From: Sediminibacterium sp.
GTDB taxonomy: Bacteria > Bacteroidota > Bacteroidia > Chitinophagales > Chitinophagaceae
Direction of reading: 5' to 3'
Assembly (NCBI GenBank): GCA_027490265.1
Contig: JAIXYL010000062.1
Coordinates: forward strand, 1-46,728
Length of the DNA stretch: 46,728 nucleotides
The notes under the pieces are model-generated. The model searched no databases, was not told the DNA's origin, and worked only from the letters and a program-made list of their open reading frames with translations. The position numbers and the translations under genes were made by a program. Shown here piece by piece: positions 25,058 to 34,642 of the stretch (position 1 is the stretch's first letter; every line of letters begins with the position of its first letter).

Positions 25058-25672
25058 ATGTTGCTGCATATCCATCCAGACAATCCTAATCCGAGGCATA
25101 TTAAAACAGTGGTAGACTGTTTATTGTCAGGGGGTATCATCATTTACCCTACAGATACCATTTATGGTTTGGGTTGTGATATCTATCAACCTAAAGCGGT
25201 TGAGCGCATTGCCAGAATCAAACAGGTTGATCCCGCCAAAGCCCAGCTCAGCTTTATTTGTAACGATTTAAGTGATTTGAGCAAATATTGTAAAACCACT
25301 GATACGCCATTGTATCGCTTATTGAAAAGCCATTTGCCAGGCCCTTATACATTTATTTTACCTGCCAGTAAAGAAGTGCCTAAAATTTTGCAGAATAAGA
25401 AAAGCACGATAGGGCTTAGAATACCGGATAATTGTATTGCAAGAACCATCGTATCTGAATTAGGACATCCGTTGCTGTCTGCATCACTACCGGGTGATAT
25501 GGTTGAAGAATATACCGATCCTGATATCATGTACGAGAACTTTGAAAAACAGGTAGACATTGTGATTCATGGGGGTAATGGGGGAATGATACCCTCTACC
25601 ATAATTGATTGCACCAAAGATCCGTATGAGTTGGTCCGTTTGGGTGCTGGAGCTTGGGACAACGATGATTAA
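25058..25672 (+). CDS. YrdC/Sua5/YciO-family protein (threonylcarbamoyl-AMP synthase-like)
   Basis: A 204-residue YrdC-fold protein. Signatures are [32 protein letters not shown], the [12 protein letters not shown] nucleotide region, IGLRIPDN and the C-terminal PSTIIDCT. Family members make threonylcarbamoyl-AMP for the tRNA t6A modification (TsaC/Sua5). The [13 protein letters not shown] variant and short length are closer to the YciO subgroup, whose role is less certain. Its stop codon overlaps that of rnhB by 4 bases in convergent orientation. A strong hairpin lies just upstream. Confidence 0.85.
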   Translation: MLLHIHPDNPNPRHIKTVVDCLLSGGIIIYPTDTIYGLGCDIYQPKAVERIARIKQVDPAKAQLSFICNDLSDLSKYCKTTDTPLYRLLKSHLPGPYTFILPASKEVPKILQNKKSTIGLRIPDNCIARTIVSELGHPLLSASLPGDMVEEYTDPDIMYENFEKQVDIVIHGGNGGMIPSTIIDCTKDPYELVRLGAGAWDNDD

Positions 25673-26268
25673 AAAGGCATTTCCATTTGGGTCGGGCTGA
25701 TATTGAAACTCCTTCTATGATGCATACACAAACCATTGGCTTCAATGGCCAAGCGATGTTCTAAAGTACCATACCCCTTATTACTGTTCCAACCATATTG
25801 CGGAAATTGGCTGTGAATTTTTTCCATATAAGCATCTCTGTAAGTTTTAGCCAAAATACTGGCTGCAGCAATTGATGCATATTTTCCGTCGCCTTTTACA
25901 ATACACAAGTGAGGAATTTTTTTGTAATTCGGAAATCGATTGCCATCAATTAATAAGAATTCAGGGGTTACTTTTAATTGAGCAATGGCCATATGCATGG
26001 CTTTAAAACTGGCTTTTAAAATATTGATGCGATCAATTTCTTCAGCATCTACACTGGCTACTGACCAAGCAATGGCATTCGATTCAATGACTTCTCTTAA
26101 TACTTTGCGTTGCTTAGCCCCCACTTGTTTACTGTCATTTAGTAGCGGGTGTTTAAAGTTTTGCGGTAAAATAACTGCTGCTGCAAACACTGGTCCAGCA
26201 TAACAGCCTCTACCAGCTTCATCACAGCCAGCTTCAATTTGGTTCTCTAGATAAAAAGCGGGTAACAT
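25669..26268 (-). CDS. rnhB: Ribonuclease HII
   Basis: A 199-residue RNase HII that removes ribonucleotides and RNA from RNA-DNA hybrids. The acidic active site is visible: Asp16-Glu17 in GCDEAGRG, Asp in [10 protein letters not shown], and Asp in AKTYRDAYM. The region [21 protein letters not shown] and C-terminal [11 protein letters not shown] are typical. The GRGCYAGPV variant, with Cys instead of Pro, is common in Bacteroidota. It overlaps the convergent YciO-type gene by four bases at the stop codons. Confidence 0.96.
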   Translation of the reverse strand: MLPAFYLENQIEAGCDEAGRGCYAGPVFAAAVILPQNFKHPLLNDSKQVGAKQRKVLREVIESNAIAWSVASVDAEEIDRINILKASFKAMHMAIAQLKVTPEFLLIDGNRFPNYKKIPHLCIVKGDGKYASIAAASILAKTYRDAYMEKIHSQFPQYGWNSNKGYGTLEHRLAIEANGLCMHHRRSFNISPTQMEMPF

Positions 26269-26315
26269 TTGGTAAAACTACTTAAACATCAATCAATTCG
26301 CTCGTTTGTGTGTTA

Positions 26316-26323
26316 TACCTTTG
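26316..26323 (+). promoter_or_regulatory. -7 promoter element for the heme A synthase gene
   Basis: TACCTTTG matches TAnnTTTG exactly and ends 22 bases before the ATG at 26346. It lies inside the longer open frame that starts with GTG at 26310, so it argues for the shorter start. No convincing -33 was found. Confidence 0.5.
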
Positions 26324-26345
26324 TACAAACGCGCAAAATAACAAT

Positions 26346-27407
26346 ATGATAGCAGCAGATCGATCAAATAGGGCGGTAGCCATTTGGTTACTAGTGGGGG
26401 TGGGCATGACCATTATACAAATTGCATTAGGAGGTATCACGCGATTAACTGGAAGCGGGTTGTCAATTACACAATGGGAAGTGATTACTGGTACTTTACC
26501 ACCGTTGAATGAAGCAGCTTGGTTAGAGGAATTTGCCAAATACAAACAGACGCCACAGTTTCAATTATTGAATTTTGAATTTCAATTAGCTGACTTCAAA
26601 TTCATTTTTTTCTGGGAGTGGTTTCATCGTTTATGGGCCAGATTAATTGGATTGGTATTTGCTTTTGGATTTATCTGGTTCATCATCAAAAAGTCATTTA
26701 AAAAAGACATGATTGGTTCTTTAGTGGTCTTGTTTTTGCTAGGTGCTTTGCAAGGATTAGTAGGTTGGATCATGGTAGCGAGCGGATTAACGGGCGACGC
26801 AGTTTACGTAAAGCCTACCAGATTGGCCATGCATTTTATTTTGGCATTGGGCTTATTAAGTTATACGTATTGGTTTGCACTTAAATTATTAGTACCAACC
26901 AATCAAATTATTGTGCATAAACCGATTAGGCAACAAAATATATTGCTTATTGGCTTATTGATACTTCAATTAATTTATGGTGCATTAATGGCGGGGCACA
27001 AAGCAGCTAATGTTGCGGCCACTTGGCCAACTATTAATGGGGCATGGGTACCTGAACAGCTGTTCAATCATCAACCTGTTTTGTTAAATTTTATTGACAA
27101 TACAACTTTGATTCATTTCATACACAGAGGGTTGGCTTATTTGATTGTAATCGTCATGATTGTATGGTCCCTTAAATTGTTCAAAACCACTGGTAGCGCT
27201 GTTTTGCAACGTGCAGCGAAGTTTCCATTGATCCTTACTGTGTTACAAGTGGTATTGGGAATTGCCTCTGTTTTAACCAGCAGTACTATTGTGCCAGGCA
27301 TTTGGGGAAGTTTTGAATGGATGGCACAGTTGCATCAATTAACAGGCATGTTATTGTTGTTATCATTAGTGACCATTTTATTTTTGGTTCGGCCCAAAAT
27401 TTGCTAA
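26346..27407 (+). CDS. ctaA: Heme A synthase (COX15/CtaA family)
   Basis: A 353-residue inner-membrane enzyme with about eight helices that converts heme O to heme A for cytochrome aa3-type oxidases. Signatures are GGITRLTGSGLSITQWEVITG, the His in FWEWFHRLWARLIG, MAGHKAANVAATWPTING, LIHFIHRGLAYL and LHQLTGMLLL. The length and the ~30-residue loop between helices 1 and 2 fit the COX15 (type 2) form. The start at 26346 follows a -7 element. Other oxidase genes (ctaB, coxAB) are not in the window. Confidence 0.94.
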   Translation: MIAADRSNRAVAIWLLVGVGMTIIQIALGGITRLTGSGLSITQWEVITGTLPPLNEAAWLEEFAKYKQTPQFQLLNFEFQLADFKFIFFWEWFHRLWARLIGLVFAFGFIWFIIKKSFKKDMIGSLVVLFLLGALQGLVGWIMVASGLTGDAVYVKPTRLAMHFILALGLLSYTYWFALKLLVPTNQIIVHKPIRQQNILLIGLLILQLIYGALMAGHKAANVAATWPTINGAWVPEQLFNHQPVLLNFIDNTTLIHFIHRGLAYLIVIVMIVWSLKLFKTTGSAVLQRAAKFPLILTVLQVVLGIASVLTSSTIVPGIWGSFEWMAQLHQLTGMLLLLSLVTILFLVRPKIC

Positions 27408-27454
27408 ATTCAATCAGCAGCCATCCAAACAACGTTTTGCTGCAAACAAATTGA

Positions 27455-29677
27455 ATGAAGCAATATTTATCTGGTATATGGTTTTCACTTCCAGTGCAAC
27501 TACTGTTACTACACTTTCGTAGGTATCAAATATTTTTGCTCTTCTGGTATATTTTATTTGCAACTGTTGGCGGAAGTTTTATGAAAACTTTTGGGGCCTA
27601 TTCTCTTTTTTTGGCACCAGAATATTTTGGCAATATTAGCCCACTAAGTACAGCCATTGTAGGCGTTACTTCTGGTGTTTTCATCATGAGTTGGAATATC
27701 ACCACATTTATACTCCACAGTACAAGAATTCAATTTTTAGCTACTACAGCACAACCATTTTTAAAATACTGTATCAATAATGCCATCATCCCAATTGCAT
27801 TTTTATTATTCTATTTAGTTGAAGCATACCAGTATGCCAAGAATTTAGAATTGTTTTCTAATGCAGATATTATTGGTTTGGCATTGGGTTATACGGGTGG
27901 ATTAATCGTCTCCTTAATTTTTGCTTTTCTCTATTTCTTTGGGGCAGATAAAACCATTTACAGAACCATCTCAGCAACCATACAAGATGCCAATAAGCAA
28001 TACGATTTAATACCAGATAAACATAAAGCGCCAGATTTAAAACAGGAACTTAGAATCGATTGGTTTTTTAGCGCCGCATTCAAATTGCGTAAACCTAGAA
28101 ACGTTAAACACTATAATCCAGAATTCTTAGAAGCGGTGTTTAGTCGACATCATTTTGCTGCGGTCATTGCCATCATGATTGCTTTTGTTTTTTTGATATT
28201 AGTAGGCTATAGTTCAGACGCTCGCTTATTTCAATTGCCAGCCGCAGCAAGCATTACGTTGCTCTTTGCCATTTTAATTGCAGTAGCTGGTGCATTAAGT
28301 TTATTCCTGCGTTCATGGAGTTTTATTGCATTAATTGGGGCGTATTTGGTGGCCAATATCTTATACCAATATGATGTGATTGATCCTAGAAATAAAGCGT
28401 ATGGATTAGATTATGCCAAAGGGCAAAGCAGGCCTGAATACACTAAGGAAGCCATACAACAATTGGCTTTGCCCGATTCGGTTGAGCAGGACAAACGTGC
28501 ATTCTTAGATATTCTAAATCAATGGAAAGCCAAACAAACCGATTCCAAACCAATTCTGTATATCATCAATACCAGTGGGGGAGGCACCAGAAGCGCTACA
28601 TTCACCATGAACACGTTGCAATATTTAGACAGTTTGATGCAAGGCCAACTCATGCAAAAAACACTGTTGATTAACGGCGCATCGGGTGGTATGTTAGGCG
28701 CTGTTTATTTTAGAGAATTGTATCACGAAAAAATAAAGGGTCAACCAATTAATCTGCAAGACAAGCAATACGTGAATAATATTTCTAAAGATTTACTGAG
28801 TCCATTGTTTTCCTCTTTTTTAACCAGAGATATGTTGGGACCCGCACAGAAATTTACCACCAATGGATTTGAATATGTGAAAGATCGCGGCTATGCCTTT
28901 GAAGAAAAGCTAAATGAGAATACAGGTGGCATTATGCAGAAGAAAATTAGTGATTACCAATATGCAGAAGCCAATGCCATCATTCCATCTGTATTTTTTA
29001 ATTCGGTAATTACCCGTGATGGTAGAAAAATGATTATTGCATCAAGGCCTGTTCGATTTTTAATGCGACCCGTGTCTGATAGTACCAATATTTTAGCATT
29101 TGATCCTGATGCGGTAGATTTTCATAGTTTTTTACGTCAACAAAAAAGTGCCGATATCAATGTATTGTCTGCGCTGAGAATGAATGCCACTTTTCCTTAT
29201 GTGCTGCCCAATGTTTGGCTACCGACTAACCCAGTTATTGATGTAATGGATGCAGGATTAAGAGATAACTATGGGCAAGAATCTGCATTGAGGTTCATAG
29301 CAGTATTCAAAGATTGGTTACAAGCCAATACATCAAAAGTAGTGTTGATACAAATTAGAGACCGGAGCTTAAGTGATTGGGAAAAACCTTTGGAGAGTAA
29401 TTCATTGATTAGTTTTTTAACCAAACCGTTTTTAATCCTGCAGAATAATTGGTTTAAGATTCAAGATTATTATCAGCACGATCAATTGGATTATTTGCAC
29501 AAAGCCTATGGTAATAATTTTTATCGGTTTTCCTTTCAATATATTCCATCTAAAAAAGAAGCGCCCGCTAGTTTAAGTTTTCACTTAACGGCTGCTGAAA
29601 AGCGCGATATTGCGCAAGCAGTGAATAATCCCTTGAATCAACAGGAGTTTGACCGGTTGAAAGCCATCATGCAATAA
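27455..29677 (+). CDS. Membrane-anchored patatin-like phospholipase domain protein
   Basis: A 740-residue protein with about seven predicted transmembrane helices in residues ~25-305 and a soluble C-terminal domain. The C-terminal part carries the patatin hallmarks in order: oxyanion loop GGGTRS (375-380), nucleophile elbow GASGG with Ser410, and catalytic Asp599 in DAGLRDNYG. This makes it a likely lipid acyl hydrolase held at the inner membrane. The DAG instead of DGG variant is common. It follows the heme A synthase gene after 47 bases on the same strand. The substrate and the role of the membrane domain are unknown. Confidence 0.8.
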   Translation: MKQYLSGIWFSLPVQLLLLHFRRYQIFLLFWYILFATVGGSFMKTFGAYSLFLAPEYFGNISPLSTAIVGVTSGVFIMSWNITTFILHSTRIQFLATTAQPFLKYCINNAIIPIAFLLFYLVEAYQYAKNLELFSNADIIGLALGYTGGLIVSLIFAFLYFFGADKTIYRTISATIQDANKQYDLIPDKHKAPDLKQELRIDWFFSAAFKLRKPRNVKHYNPEFLEAVFSRHHFAAVIAIMIAFVFLILVGYSSDARLFQLPAAASITLLFAILIAVAGALSLFLRSWSFIALIGAYLVANILYQYDVIDPRNKAYGLDYAKGQSRPEYTKEAIQQLALPDSVEQDKRAFLDILNQWKAKQTDSKPILYIINTSGGGTRSATFTMNTLQYLDSLMQGQLMQKTLLINGASGGMLGAVYFRELYHEKIKGQPINLQDKQYVNNISKDLLSPLFSSFLTRDMLGPAQKFTTNGFEYVKDRGYAFEEKLNENTGGIMQKKISDYQYAEANAIIPSVFFNSVITRDGRKMIIASRPVRFLMRPVSDSTNILAFDPDAVDFHSFLRQQKSADINVLSALRMNATFPYVLPNVWLPTNPVIDVMDAGLRDNYGQESALRFIAVFKDWLQANTSKVVLIQIRDRSLSDWEKPLESNSLISFLTKPFLILQNNWFKIQDYYQHDQLDYLHKAYGNNFYRFSFQYIPSKKEAPASLSFHLTAAEKRDIAQAVNNPLNQQEFDRLKAIMQ

Positions 29678-29678
29678 G

Positions 29679-30587
29679 TTATTTCCCCTTTGGCTTAATC
29701 AATTGAAACGCTTGTGGAATGATGTCTACCTGAATCGATTCAACCGCATCTCTTGGTTCGCCATCAATATGTAAAGGGGCATGTTTGGGATTATTAATGC
29801 GCAAAGATGGGGTTTGAAAATACAGAATATTCTTAGTGCTCATGTCTTCCACCAATTGTTGCACTTTATTGTTCCCACGCATCTGTCTTAAAATAGCAAA
29901 TGGTAATTTGGCCTTATTCATTTTTTGCACAATCACAATATCTAGTAAACCATCAGACAAACTGGCTTGTGGGGCAATAATGGCATTGTTGCCAAACTGA
30001 TTGCTGTTGGCAATGCTGATGAAAAATGCATCCGTAAAAAAAGAAAAATGATCTAATACAATTTCAAACTGGTAAGGGTTGGCTTTAAAAAACTGGATGA
30101 TGCTTTGTTGCGTGTAGGTGAATAAGCCACGAGTTGTTTTTTGCGCAAAATCATGTGCTACCTGTGCGTCAAAGCCCATCCCGCTTAGCATACAAGCGTA
30201 TTCGCCATTCACAGAAAAAGCATCAACATATTCTGCGGCACCATTAAAAATTAATTCAATGGCCGCTTTCATGCTGGTAGGGATACCGGCAGCACGTGCT
30301 AGGCCATTGCCAGACCCAACAGGTATAATCCCAAATTGAACGCTCGTATCTCTTAATGCGCCAGTCACTTGATTGACTGTGCCGTCTCCCCCCAAAATAA
30401 TGACATCCGTAAAATGTTCTTTTACGATATGGTCTCGTAGAAATTCATAATTACCCGTTGCATTGGTATGAAATACACGGTATTCAATGCCTTTAGCGGC
30501 AGTTACTCTTTCAACCAACTCTCTGATCTTATCTTTTTTAGATGTACCAGAAATGGGGTTGATTAAATAAATAATCTTTCTTGTCAT
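29679..30587 (-). CDS. Diacylglycerol/lipid kinase family protein (YegS/DgkB-like)
   Basis: A 302-residue soluble lipid kinase of the diacylglycerol-kinase catalytic fold. The nucleotide-binding motif GGDGTVNQV starts at residue 66, followed by IIPVGSGNGLARAAGIP. Further blocks are GMGFDAQVAHDF, DGLLDIVIVQKM and the C-terminal LHIDGEPRD. Substrate may be diacylglycerol, a sphingolipid base or undecaprenol; Bacteroidota make sphingolipids, but the sequence alone does not decide. It converges with the patatin gene at one base distance. Confidence 0.9.
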   Translation of the reverse strand: MTRKIIYLINPISGTSKKDKIRELVERVTAAKGIEYRVFHTNATGNYEFLRDHIVKEHFTDVIILGGDGTVNQVTGALRDTSVQFGIIPVGSGNGLARAAGIPTSMKAAIELIFNGAAEYVDAFSVNGEYACMLSGMGFDAQVAHDFAQKTTRGLFTYTQQSIIQFFKANPYQFEIVLDHFSFFTDAFFISIANSNQFGNNAIIAPQASLSDGLLDIVIVQKMNKAKLPFAILRQMRGNNKVQQLVEDMSTKNILYFQTPSLRINNPKHAPLHIDGEPRDAVESIQVDIIPQAFQLIKPKGK

Positions 30588-30608
30588 GGAATAAGTCCCT
30601 CGGTATTA

Positions 30609-31658
30609 CTACCATTTCATTAATGCACTAGCCCAAGTAAACCCACTGCCAAATGCAGCCAAGCATACTAAGTCTCCCTCTTTAATCATTCCTTTTTCCC
30701 AAGCTTCACACAGCGCTATCGGAATTGATGCAGCTGTTGTGTTACCATAGTTCATGATATTATTATAAACCTGATGATCTTGTAATTTTAATTTCTGTTG
30801 TACAAATTGACTGATACGCAAATTGGCTTGGTGTGGAATCAACATATCAATATCTGTAGATTGGTAACCATTTTTCTCCAAAGCTTCAATAATCACTTCT
30901 GGAAATTTCACTACTGCTTTTTTAAATACAGCCGGTCCATCCATATAAGGAAAATTTTGTGCGTTGTCAATCATTTGATGACTCATGAACATTTGAGAAA
31001 TTTCTGCGTCGTCAAAGCTGGCGTAATCCTTGGTTCCCCAATGATTGGCGTGCGAACCAGGATTGTACATAGCTAAAATTTCTGCAGACTCTCCATCACT
31101 GTGTAAATGTGTACTTAAAATACCTTGACCTTCTTTTTCAGTTGGCTGCAATACTACTGCACCAGCTCCATCACCAAATATCACCGACACATTTCTACCA
31201 CGCGTAGAAAAATCTAAACCAAAGGAATGCTTTTCACTGCCAATCACCAATATATTCTTATACATCCCAGTTTTAATAAATTGATCGGCCACACTTAATG
31301 CGTAAACAAAACCACTGCATTGATTTCTGACGTCCAATGCACCTACTTCTTTCATTTGCATGGCTCTTTGTACCAAAACGCCACAGCCAGGAAAATAGTA
31401 ATCTGGGGATAAAGTTGCAAAAATAATAAAGTCAATATCCTGTGCAGTAATACCTGCTCTTTCTATGGCAATCTTTGCAGCTTCCACACCCATGGTAGTG
31501 GTGGTTTCCTCGGTTCTATGTGCGTATCTGCGTTCTTTAATGCCGGTTCTTTCTTGAATCCACTCATCATTGGTTTCCATGTATTTCGTCAAATCATTAT
31601 TGGTATATACATTAGATGGAACATACATGCCGATTCCGGCAATTTTACTCAATGGCAT
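30609..31658 (-). CDS. fabH: 3-oxoacyl-[ACP] synthase III
   Basis: A 349-residue condensing enzyme that starts fatty-acid synthesis from acetyl- or branched acyl-CoA and malonyl-ACP. The catalytic triad is Cys114 (DVRNQCSGFVYAL), His in IPHQANLRI and Asn in NYGNTTAASIP. N-terminal GIGMYVPSNVYTNNDL is typical. The ATG at 31658 is chosen; the frame runs two codons further to a TTG. Bacteroidota often carry several FabH-like paralogues, and the ~20-residue insert in YNPGSHANHWGTKDYASFDDAE is typical of one such subgroup. No acpP or fabD is adjacent. Confidence 0.9.
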   Translation of the reverse strand: MPLSKIAGIGMYVPSNVYTNNDLTKYMETNDEWIQERTGIKERRYAHRTEETTTTMGVEAAKIAIERAGITAQDIDFIIFATLSPDYYFPGCGVLVQRAMQMKEVGALDVRNQCSGFVYALSVADQFIKTGMYKNILVIGSEKHSFGLDFSTRGRNVSVIFGDGAGAVVLQPTEKEGQGILSTHLHSDGESAEILAMYNPGSHANHWGTKDYASFDDAEISQMFMSHQMIDNAQNFPYMDGPAVFKKAVVKFPEVIIEALEKNGYQSTDIDMLIPHQANLRISQFVQQKLKLQDHQVYNNIMNYGNTTAASIPIALCEAWEKGMIKEGDLVCLAAFGSGFTWASALMKW

Positions 31659-31721
31659 ATGCAAGCAAATTTGTTAGTTGATGAAGGTAAGGAACTTTTA
31701 TGGTTAGCACTACCCTGCTGC

Positions 31722-32345
31722 TTAAAAAGTATACCCAACAGAAACACCGAATTGTAAAAGAGGGAAAAGGCCATAGCGGCTATTTTGACTATTTTCTAGG
31801 AATACATCATCCACTGCAAATCCGATATTACCACCCCAAAAAAAACGTTTATTAATTTCTCTTTGGAAACCATAATGTATTTGAATACTTCTAGTACTTT
31901 CAAAATTGGTAGATTGATTACTTTTTGCAAACGGCGGAGTAGATGCAAAATATTTTAACGCAAAATAGTTGCCTGAGTAATTATTGATATTTTTCTTTTT
32001 CTTATACCGATGGTATAAGTTTACATACCTTCTTAATTCTACCCCAAAAAAACCAACTGTGCTGCTATTGCTTAACGCAGGATCAATGCTTTCTTTGGTA
32101 AACCCAAATGCAGAAACCAACCCTACCTGTGGCATGATTGTAAGTTTGGGTAAAATTGGAATTTCAGCAGAACCGAACAAATGAAAACCAATCGGTGCAA
32201 ATAGATTTGCCCTAATAATGGGTGAATGATGTTGAGGTAGTTCTCTTTTTTTGGGAATTATTTGACTGTTTAAGTTATTGATGCTTATTAAACTTAAACA
32301 TAAAAAGAGTATCGATTTTTTCACTTGATTAGTTTTAAAACACAT
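31722..32345 (-). CDS. Putative outer-membrane beta-barrel protein (tandem paralogue B)
   Basis: A 207-residue exported protein. The ATG at 32345 precedes a signal peptide (KKSILFLCLSLISINNLNSQ). The sequence is rich in alternating aromatic/polar strands and ends in PLLQFGVSVGYTF, with the terminal Phe expected of an outer-membrane barrel. It is clearly related to the upstream gene: shared features are FALKYFASTP, RANLFAPIGFHLFGSAE and the C-terminal LLQFG..VGY.F. The two genes overlap by 11 bases. Function unknown. Confidence 0.7.
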   Translation of the reverse strand: MCFKTNQVKKSILFLCLSLISINNLNSQIIPKKRELPQHHSPIIRANLFAPIGFHLFGSAEIPILPKLTIMPQVGLVSAFGFTKESIDPALSNSSTVGFFGVELRRYVNLYHRYKKKKNINNYSGNYFALKYFASTPPFAKSNQSTNFESTRSIQIHYGFQREINKRFFWGGNIGFAVDDVFLENSQNSRYGLFPLLQFGVSVGYTF

Positions 32346-32991
32346 AACCCACTGTAAATCCAAATTGCAATAGGGGTATTTTAGTAACTAAGCCATCTTG
32401 TATTGGATGTTTGCTTAGAACTTTACCTGCATAAATTCCTGCAAAGCAGTGACGATTCCATTGGATTTGACCTCCAACATTTAATTGCCAGGCACTTACG
32501 TTTTCATATGTATAGTTGACAGCACTATTTATTTTACTAGACGGGGTGCTGGCAAAATATTTTAATGCAATATATGCCCCAGAAAAACCAAATAAGGGTG
32601 CATGAGTTTTTGGCATTCTAGGAGTTGGCCTATAAAAATACCTTAACTCTGGAGATATAAATCCAGAAAAACCTATCTTATCACTATCTGCTAATTCTGC
32701 AGGATTGGTGACATTCCAAGGAGGATCTCCATCATCAATAGATGTACCCATTTGAATGTTTAGAGTCACTCGCTTCAATAATTTTACTTCACCCGAAACA
32801 AAAGGTTGGAAACCAAATGGCAAATGCATACCTGCCCTAAAAATGATTGGTTTATTAAAGTTGTAATCAGTAGAATCAATAATTAAGCTATTCAGTTTAT
32901 TGATTTGTGCAGTTACTGAACTTGGGGTCAAAATAAAAAACAAGAGTATAAATACTGGAGCGTTGTTTTTTACTTTTGAAATAATCCTCAT
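32335..32991 (-). CDS. Putative outer-membrane beta-barrel protein (tandem paralogue A)
   Basis: A 218-residue exported protein with signal sequence (APVFILLFFILTPSSVTAQ). The body is beta-rich: IIFRAGMHLPFGFQPFVSGEV, YIALKYFASTPSSK, CFAGIYAGKVLSK. It ends in PLLQFGFTVGYVF, a barrel-type terminal Phe. It is the first of two overlapping paralogous genes, probably the result of tandem duplication. Nothing in the sequence gives a ligand or function. Confidence 0.7.
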   Translation of the reverse strand: MRIISKVKNNAPVFILLFFILTPSSVTAQINKLNSLIIDSTDYNFNKPIIFRAGMHLPFGFQPFVSGEVKLLKRVTLNIQMGTSIDDGDPPWNVTNPAELADSDKIGFSGFISPELRYFYRPTPRMPKTHAPLFGFSGAYIALKYFASTPSSKINSAVNYTYENVSAWQLNVGGQIQWNRHCFAGIYAGKVLSKHPIQDGLVTKIPLLQFGFTVGYVF

Positions 32992-33097
32992 AGAAGGCTA
33001 AGAAATATTTCAATCTAATCCTATAATTCAACCATCATTTATTTTAGGCATTAAAAATTATATAAATCAATCCCCTTTTTATCTGCAACAGCTATAT

Positions 33098-34093
33098 TTA
33101 TTGCTTGCCTAGTTTTAATACTTGAGTTAAAAATGCTGCCGTTTCTTTTTCAACTGAAAGAATATCTTTTGATTGGATTGGAGAAGCCATTACATGGTTT
33201 CCTGAATTAGGAATTGGGATCATTTTTTTATTGTCAGCTGAAGTGCCTACTTCTGCAAACATTTTTTTCATAGCGTCTACACTAACGACTGGGTCTTGTT
33301 CTTGTTCGTTTTTATAATAATACAATACCAACAAAGGTTGTTTCACTTTTGCAAAATTGTCCTTAGTCATGGTGGTTTCTAAAAGTTCTTCTAATTGTAC
33401 AGTGGCTTCTAAGCGATACTTGGTATTCCAGTATTGTGGGTAAAGCGGGTTGTCTTTAGTTACGCCCATATAATTAGAGCCTTTTACCAACCGCGCAATC
33501 TGTAATCCCCATGGGTTATTCAATAGCCAAGCATTGGGATCTTTAATGGCAATATTGGGAGAATATAAAACCAAGCCTGCAATCTCAGGATACATCGCGG
33601 CTAATTGTAAGGCCAGTGTGCCACCAGTTGAAGTGCCCATTAATATTACTTTTTCACCCAATTGTTTGCCAATGGCATAGGCTTCTTTAGCAGACTCAAA
33701 TAAACTTTCTGCAGTCATATTAATCAACGCATCAGTGGTATCGATGCCATGTTCAGACAAACGTGCTAAGTATAAATTACAACCAAAAGCTTTCGCAATA
33801 TTTTGGTGAACCGGATTGCCTTCTTCTTGACTGGCACTGAAGCCATGTAAGTACACAATGGCATATGGTGTTTTCTGTTTTGCACTATCGTTGGCCCAAA
33901 CAATTCTTGCTTCATTGTTGGGTCGGGTCTTATGCTTTTTTTCGTTTGAGTGGATTGAAGCCTCCAGCTCAGCAGGGTTGCTTGGAATAGTCGGAAGGGT
34001 TGCAGTATAAACTGGGGTAGATGGATTAGGGCCTACCAAATACACAAGACCCAACAATAATACAATACCCAATAACCATTTGATTAAACGCAT
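33098..34093 (-). CDS. Alpha/beta hydrolase with N-terminal membrane anchor
   Basis: A 331-residue serine hydrolase. The N-terminus (MRLIKWLLGIVLLLGLVYLVG) is an uncleaved anchor or signal. The oxyanion region is VYLHGFSASQEEG. The nucleophile elbow is GTSTGG with Ser155, and the His is probably in NSGNHVMASP near the C-terminus. The Asp is expected in YYKNEQEQDPVVS. It resembles monoglyceride lipase/carboxylesterase-type enzymes. Nine bases separate it from the preceding DoxX-like gene on the same strand. Confidence 0.85.
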   Translation of the reverse strand: MRLIKWLLGIVLLLGLVYLVGPNPSTPVYTATLPTIPSNPAELEASIHSNEKKHKTRPNNEARIVWANDSAKQKTPYAIVYLHGFSASQEEGNPVHQNIAKAFGCNLYLARLSEHGIDTTDALINMTAESLFESAKEAYAIGKQLGEKVILMGTSTGGTLALQLAAMYPEIAGLVLYSPNIAIKDPNAWLLNNPWGLQIARLVKGSNYMGVTKDNPLYPQYWNTKYRLEATVQLEELLETTMTKDNFAKVKQPLLVLYYYKNEQEQDPVVSVDAMKKMFAEVGTSADNKKMIPIPNSGNHVMASPIQSKDILSVEKETAAFLTQVLKLGKQ

Positions 34094-34102
34094 AAAATAG
34101 AA

Positions 34103-34474
34103 TTAAAGATTTTTAACATACCAGGCCCAGGCCATCAATAAAGGTTGCAAAACCAATAAGCGAACCCAGCCAATTAGTGGAGTCATTTGAAAACTGCCTA
34201 TTTTAAAGTTCCCGAGCTGAATCATATAAATATGAGCGGGAATAAAGGCAATCAACATGGCAATGATACCGTAAGCTGCCCATTGTCTGGTTGTTGCAAA
34301 ACATAAACCAAGGGCCAAAACAATTTCAGCAATACCAGCCAATATATTTAAAGTTGGGGCCCATTTGGCCAAATAGGGCGGGAATAATGGTGTATAAAAG
34401 CTTGGATTAATAAAATGATAGCTCCCAGCAAAGAGGTAAAAAACCACCATTACAATCAATAAAATCAATTTCAT
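34103..34474 (-). CDS. DoxX-like small membrane protein
   Basis: A 123-residue protein with four predicted transmembrane helices. The ATG at 34474 begins directly with the first helix (MKLILLIVMVVFYLFAGSYHF); the open frame's TTG at 34489 is rejected. Features such as FAGSYHFINPSFY, ILAGIAEIVLALGL and IAFIPAHIYMIQLG match the DoxX-like/MauE-type group. The function is not established. It is divergent from typA. Confidence 0.72.
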   Translation of the reverse strand: MKLILLIVMVVFYLFAGSYHFINPSFYTPLFPPYLAKWAPTLNILAGIAEIVLALGLCFATTRQWAAYGIIAMLIAFIPAHIYMIQLGNFKIGSFQMTPLIGWVRLLVLQPLLMAWAWYVKNL

Positions 34475-34553
34475 TGGCCTATCGTTCAAATAAAATTAGG
34501 GTTTATTGTGCATCTGCCATTAGATAGTTAACAGAATAATGACCCTTATTTAC

Positions 34554-34583
34554 TTGCTGCCCCACGTTAAAGCCGTACCTTTG
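34554..34583 (+). promoter_or_regulatory. Promoter of typA
   Basis: A TTG at 34554-34556 and TACCTTTG at 34576-34583 are separated by 19 bases, matching the Bacteroidota primary-sigma promoter layout (-33 TTG, -7 TAnnTTTG). Transcription would start near 34590, giving a ~50-base leader. Confidence 0.6.
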
Positions 34584-34642
34584 CCGCTCAAATAAACAGT
34601 ATGAATCATCTAATTGATTGATACTGAGTCAAATACACAATA

